A program made the translations under genes and the position numbers. The notes under the pieces are model-generated. The model saw only the letters and a program-made list of their open reading frames with translations. It had not been told where the DNA came from and did no database searches. From Salinisphaera sp002433465 (GTDB lineage Bacteria > Pseudomonadota > Gammaproteobacteria > Nevskiales > Salinisphaeraceae), in contig NZ_APNL01000033.1 of assembly GCF_040361435.1 (NCBI RefSeq), positions 1 through 15,709 of the forward strand: a stretch of 15,709 bases of DNA, written 5' to 3'. Below, one piece after another: positions 13,316 to 15,709 of the stretch (positions within the stretch are counted from its first letter, which is position 1; every line of letters begins with the position of its first letter).

Positions 13316-15430
13316 ATGGCCCGTAAGCATCCTCTAGAGCGCTATCGCAACATCGGCATCATGGCGCATATCGATGCCGGCAAGACCACGACGACCGAGC
13401 GCGTGCTCTATTACACCGGTATCTCCCACAAGATGGGCGAAGTGCATGACGGCGCGGCCGTGATGGACTGGATGGCGCAGGAGCAGGAGCGCGGCATCAC
13501 GATCACGTCGGCTGCCACCACCTGTTTCTGGCAGGGCATGGAGCAGCAGTACCCGGAACAGTACCGCATTAACATCATCGACACCCCGGGCCACGTGGAC
13601 TTCACGATTGAAGTCGAGCGTTCGCTGCGTGTGCTTGACGGTGCGGTGTGCGTACTCGACGCCAATGCCGGCGTCGAGCCGCAGACGGAAACGGTCTGGC
13701 GCCAGGCCAACAAGTACCACGTGCCGCGACTGGTGTTCGTCAACAAGATGGACAAGCTGGGCGCCGACTACTATCGCTGCGTTCAGATGATGCGCGATCG
13801 TCTCGCGACCCATCCGGTTTCCATTCAGCTGCCGATCGGTGCCGAAGACGATTTCGAAGGCGTGGTCGACCTCCTGCGCATGCAGGCCATCTACTGGAAT
13901 CAGGAAGATGCCGGCCGTACCTTCGAGGCGCGCGACATCCCCGATCATCTCAAGGCCGATGCGGACAAGTATCGTGAAGAGATGGTCGAGGCGGCCGCCG
14001 AAGCCAACGAAGAGCTGATGGACAAGTACCTGGAGAACGGCGAGCTGTCCAACGAGGACATCAAGGCCGGCCTGCGTGCTCGCACCATCAATAACGAGAT
14101 CTGCCTGTGCCTGTGTGGCACCGCCTTCAAGAACAAGGGCGTGCAGGCGATGCTCGACGCGGTGGTGGACTATCTGCCGGCGCCGACCGAAGTGCCGCCG
14201 ATCAAGGGTCAGGACGCCAACGATCCGGAAACCAAGATCGAACGCCGTGCCAGCGACGAAGAGCCGTTCTCGGCGCTCGTGTTCAAGATCGCGACCGATC
14301 CGTTCGTAGGTTCGCTTGCCTTCATTCGCGTCTACTCCGGCGTGCTGGCTTCGGGCGACGCGGTCTACAACTCGATCGAGAACAAGAAAGAGCGCGTGGG
14401 TCGTATCCTGCAGATGCACTCCAACACGCGTGAAGAAATCAAGGAAGTGCGCGCCGGCGACATCGCTGCCGTGGTCGGCCTCAAGAACGTGACCACCGGC
14501 TATACGCTGTGTGCCCCGGACTCCCAGGTCATCCTCGAGCGCATGGAGTTTCCGGACCCGGTTATCGCCGTGGCGGTGGAGCCGAAGTCGCGTGCCGATC
14601 AGGAGAAGATGGGTGTCGCCCTGTCGAAGCTGGCTCAGGAGGATCCGTCCTTCCAGGTGCGCACCGACGAGGAAACCGCGCAGACCATCATTTCCGGCAT
14701 GGGCGAGCTGCACCTCGAAATCATCGTCGACCGCATGAAGCGCGAGTTCGGTGTCGAGGCCAACGTGGGTGCGCCGCAGGTTGCTTACCGCGAGACGATC
14801 CGCAAGGAAGTCGAACAGGAAGGCAAGTTCGTTCGCCAGTCGGGCGGCCGCGGCCAGTACGGCCACGTCTATCTGCGCCTTGAGCCGCAGGAAGAAGCCG
14901 GTGCCGGCTACGAGTTCATCAATGCCATTACCGGTGGCGTGGTACCCAAGGAATACATCAACTCCGTGGACAAGGGTGTCCAGGAAGCGATGACCAATGG
15001 TGTGGTCGCCGGTTATCCGATGGTCGACCTCAAGGTCACGCTGTATGACGGCTCCTATCATGACGTTGACTCGAGTGAGTCGGCGTTTAAAATAGCCGGC
15101 TCGATGGCGTTCAAGGACGGTGCGCGCAAGGCATCCCCGGTTCTGCTTGAGCCGATGATGGACGTCGAAGTCGTGACCCCGGAAGAATACATGGGTGACG
15201 TGATGGGCGATCTGAATCGCCGTCGCGGTACCGTCAAGGGCATGGATGACATCCCCACCGGCAAGCAGCTGTCCGCGGAAGTGCCGCTGTCGGAGATGTT
15301 CGGGTACTCGACCGATCTGCGCTCGATGAGCCAGGGTCGTGCCACCTACACCATGCAGTTCGAGAAATATTCGGAAGCGCCTTCGCACGTGATCGAAGGT
15401 CTTACCCGCAACCAGTCGCAAAAGGCATAA
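13316..15430 (+). CDS. fusA: Elongation factor G
   Basis: The 704-residue protein is EF-G, the GTPase that drives translocation and, with RRF, ribosome recycling. The G domain has AHIDAGKT (17-24), RGITITSA with the switch T (59-66), DTPGH (89-93) and NKMD (143-146). Domains II to V follow: FSALVFKIATDPFVGSL, GELHLEIIVDRMKREF, QSGGRGQYGHV with SYHDVDSSESAF, and EVPLSEMFGYSTDLRSMSQGRA. The length matches the E. coli protein (704). ATG 13316 has AAGAGA (13305-13310) as a modest ribosome-binding site. Some stretches, such as LDANAGVEPQTETVW (114-128) and NKMDKLGADYY (143-153), differ from the usual gammaproteobacterial forms (CAVGGVQPQSETVW, NKMDRxGA) and recall alphaproteobacterial EF-G. tuf starts 12 nt after its stop. 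Confidence 0.98.
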   Translation: MARKHPLERYRNIGIMAHIDAGKTTTTERVLYYTGISHKMGEVHDGAAVMDWMAQEQERGITITSAATTCFWQGMEQQYPEQYRINIIDTPGHVDFTIEVERSLRVLDGAVCVLDANAGVEPQTETVWRQANKYHVPRLVFVNKMDKLGADYYRCVQMMRDRLATHPVSIQLPIGAEDDFEGVVDLLRMQAIYWNQEDAGRTFEARDIPDHLKADADKYREEMVEAAAEANEELMDKYLENGELSNEDIKAGLRARTINNEICLCLCGTAFKNKGVQAMLDAVVDYLPAPTEVPPIKGQDANDPETKIERRASDEEPFSALVFKIATDPFVGSLAFIRVYSGVLASGDAVYNSIENKKERVGRILQMHSNTREEIKEVRAGDIAAVVGLKNVTTGYTLCAPDSQVILERMEFPDPVIAVAVEPKSRADQEKMGVALSKLAQEDPSFQVRTDEETAQTIISGMGELHLEIIVDRMKREFGVEANVGAPQVAYRETIRKEVEQEGKFVRQSGGRGQYGHVYLRLEPQEEAGAGYEFINAITGGVVPKEYINSVDKGVQEAMTNGVVAGYPMVDLKVTLYDGSYHDVDSSESAFKIAGSMAFKDGARKASPVLLEPMMDVEVVTPEEYMGDVMGDLNRRRGTVKGMDDIPTGKQLSAEVPLSEMFGYSTDLRSMSQGRATYTMQFEKYSEAPSHVIEGLTRNQSQKA

Positions 15431-15442
15431 GAGGTAGTCGCC

Positions 15443-15709
15443 GTGTCCAAATCAAAATTCGAGCGTAACAAGCCGCACGTAAACGTCGGCACGATTGGTC
15501 ACGTGGACCATGGCAAGACCACGTTGACGGCGGCGCTGACGGTGGTGTCGAACCGTTTGTTCGGCTCCGAGCTATCGGCGTTTGACATGATCGACAAGGC
15601 GCCGGAAGAGAAGGCGCGTGGCATCACGATCTCGACCTCGCACGTCGAATACGAATCGGAAGCGCGTCACTACGCGCATGTGGACTGCCCGGGTCACGCC
15701 GACTACGTC
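15443..15709 (+). CDS. tuf: Elongation factor Tu, N-terminal 89 residues (partial)
   Basis: The reading frame is open to the window edge and encodes the start of the EF-Tu G domain: FERNKPHVNVGTIGHVDHGKT with the P-loop at 19-26, the switch I region APEEKARGITIST (53-65), and DCPGH (81-85) of the G3 motif. EF-Tu delivers aminoacyl-tRNA to the ribosome. The start is GTG at 15443, preceded by GAGGT (15431-15435) at 7 nt, directly after fusA with no promoter between, so it is the last visible gene of the str operon. Residues 34-52 are the usual variable patch. It is the second tuf of the window; the first ends at 28, in the same orientation. Confidence 0.98.
   Translation, partial: MSKSKFERNKPHVNVGTIGHVDHGKTTLTAALTVVSNRLFGSELSAFDMIDKAPEEKARGITISTSHVEYESEARHYAHVDCPGHADYV

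Noticed and set aside
13334..15421. A 695-codon open frame on the minus strand opposite fusA
   Set aside because: Antisense shadow of fusA with low-complexity composition and no family resemblance.

Overview
This window is a conserved translation/transcription core cluster from a GC-rich bacterium, most likely a gammaproteobacterium. All complete genes are on the + strand. The order is tuf (3' end), tRNA-Trp, secE, nusG, rplK, rplA, rplJ, rplL, rpoB, rpoC, rpsL, rpsG, fusA, tuf (5' end). The lineage call rests on four things: a three-helix SecE, an RpoB carrying the proteobacterial lineage-specific insertions, an RpoC collinear with the 1407-residue E. coli protein (same residue numbers for its zinc and active-site residues), and gamma-like S12 and S7. 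The unbroken rif-str arrangement with a tuf gene at each end is the one known from Pseudomonas-type genomes; in E. coli the two blocks are far apart. I cannot name the genus.

Layout. Positions 1-28 are the last codons of one tuf gene. A promoter at 125-152 precedes tRNA-Trp (191-266), which lies only 39 nt before secE. secE and nusG follow (306-1227). rplK-rplA (1317-2447) has a candidate L1 operator in its leader, and rplJ-rplL (2722-3677) has a long structured leader with a kink-turn L10 site. The 173-nt rplL-rpoB gap holds three hairpins, one a terminator-like attenuator. rpoB (3851-7933) and rpoC (8031-12254) are separated by a strong hairpin without a T-run. A second promoter at 12275-12303 starts the str operon (rpsL, rpsG, fusA, tuf), and a terminator-like hairpin lies directly in its leader.

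How the genes work together. They encode the catalytic subunits of RNA polymerase, an elongation factor that contacts it (NusG), the ribosomal stalk and GTPase centre (L10, L7/L12, L11), L1, the decoding-centre protein S12, the 30S head protein S7, the GTPases EF-G and EF-Tu, the Trp tRNA, and the SecE translocon subunit. The sequence supports layered control. Two promoters share a near-identical -10/discriminator block that is GC-rich, as in stringently controlled promoters. RNA sites resemble L1 and L10 feedback operators, and an attenuator separates ribosomal-protein from RNA-polymerase expression.

I saw no mobile element, CRISPR array, prophage, defence gene or novel protein. The points worth a second look are regulatory: a 13-bp inverted repeat whose loop is exactly the str -35 hexamer, a terminator-like hairpin downstream of that promoter, competing folds in the rplJ leader, the shared promoter block, tuf genes in direct orientation at both ends, and an EF-G with motifs unlike typical gammaproteobacterial EF-G.
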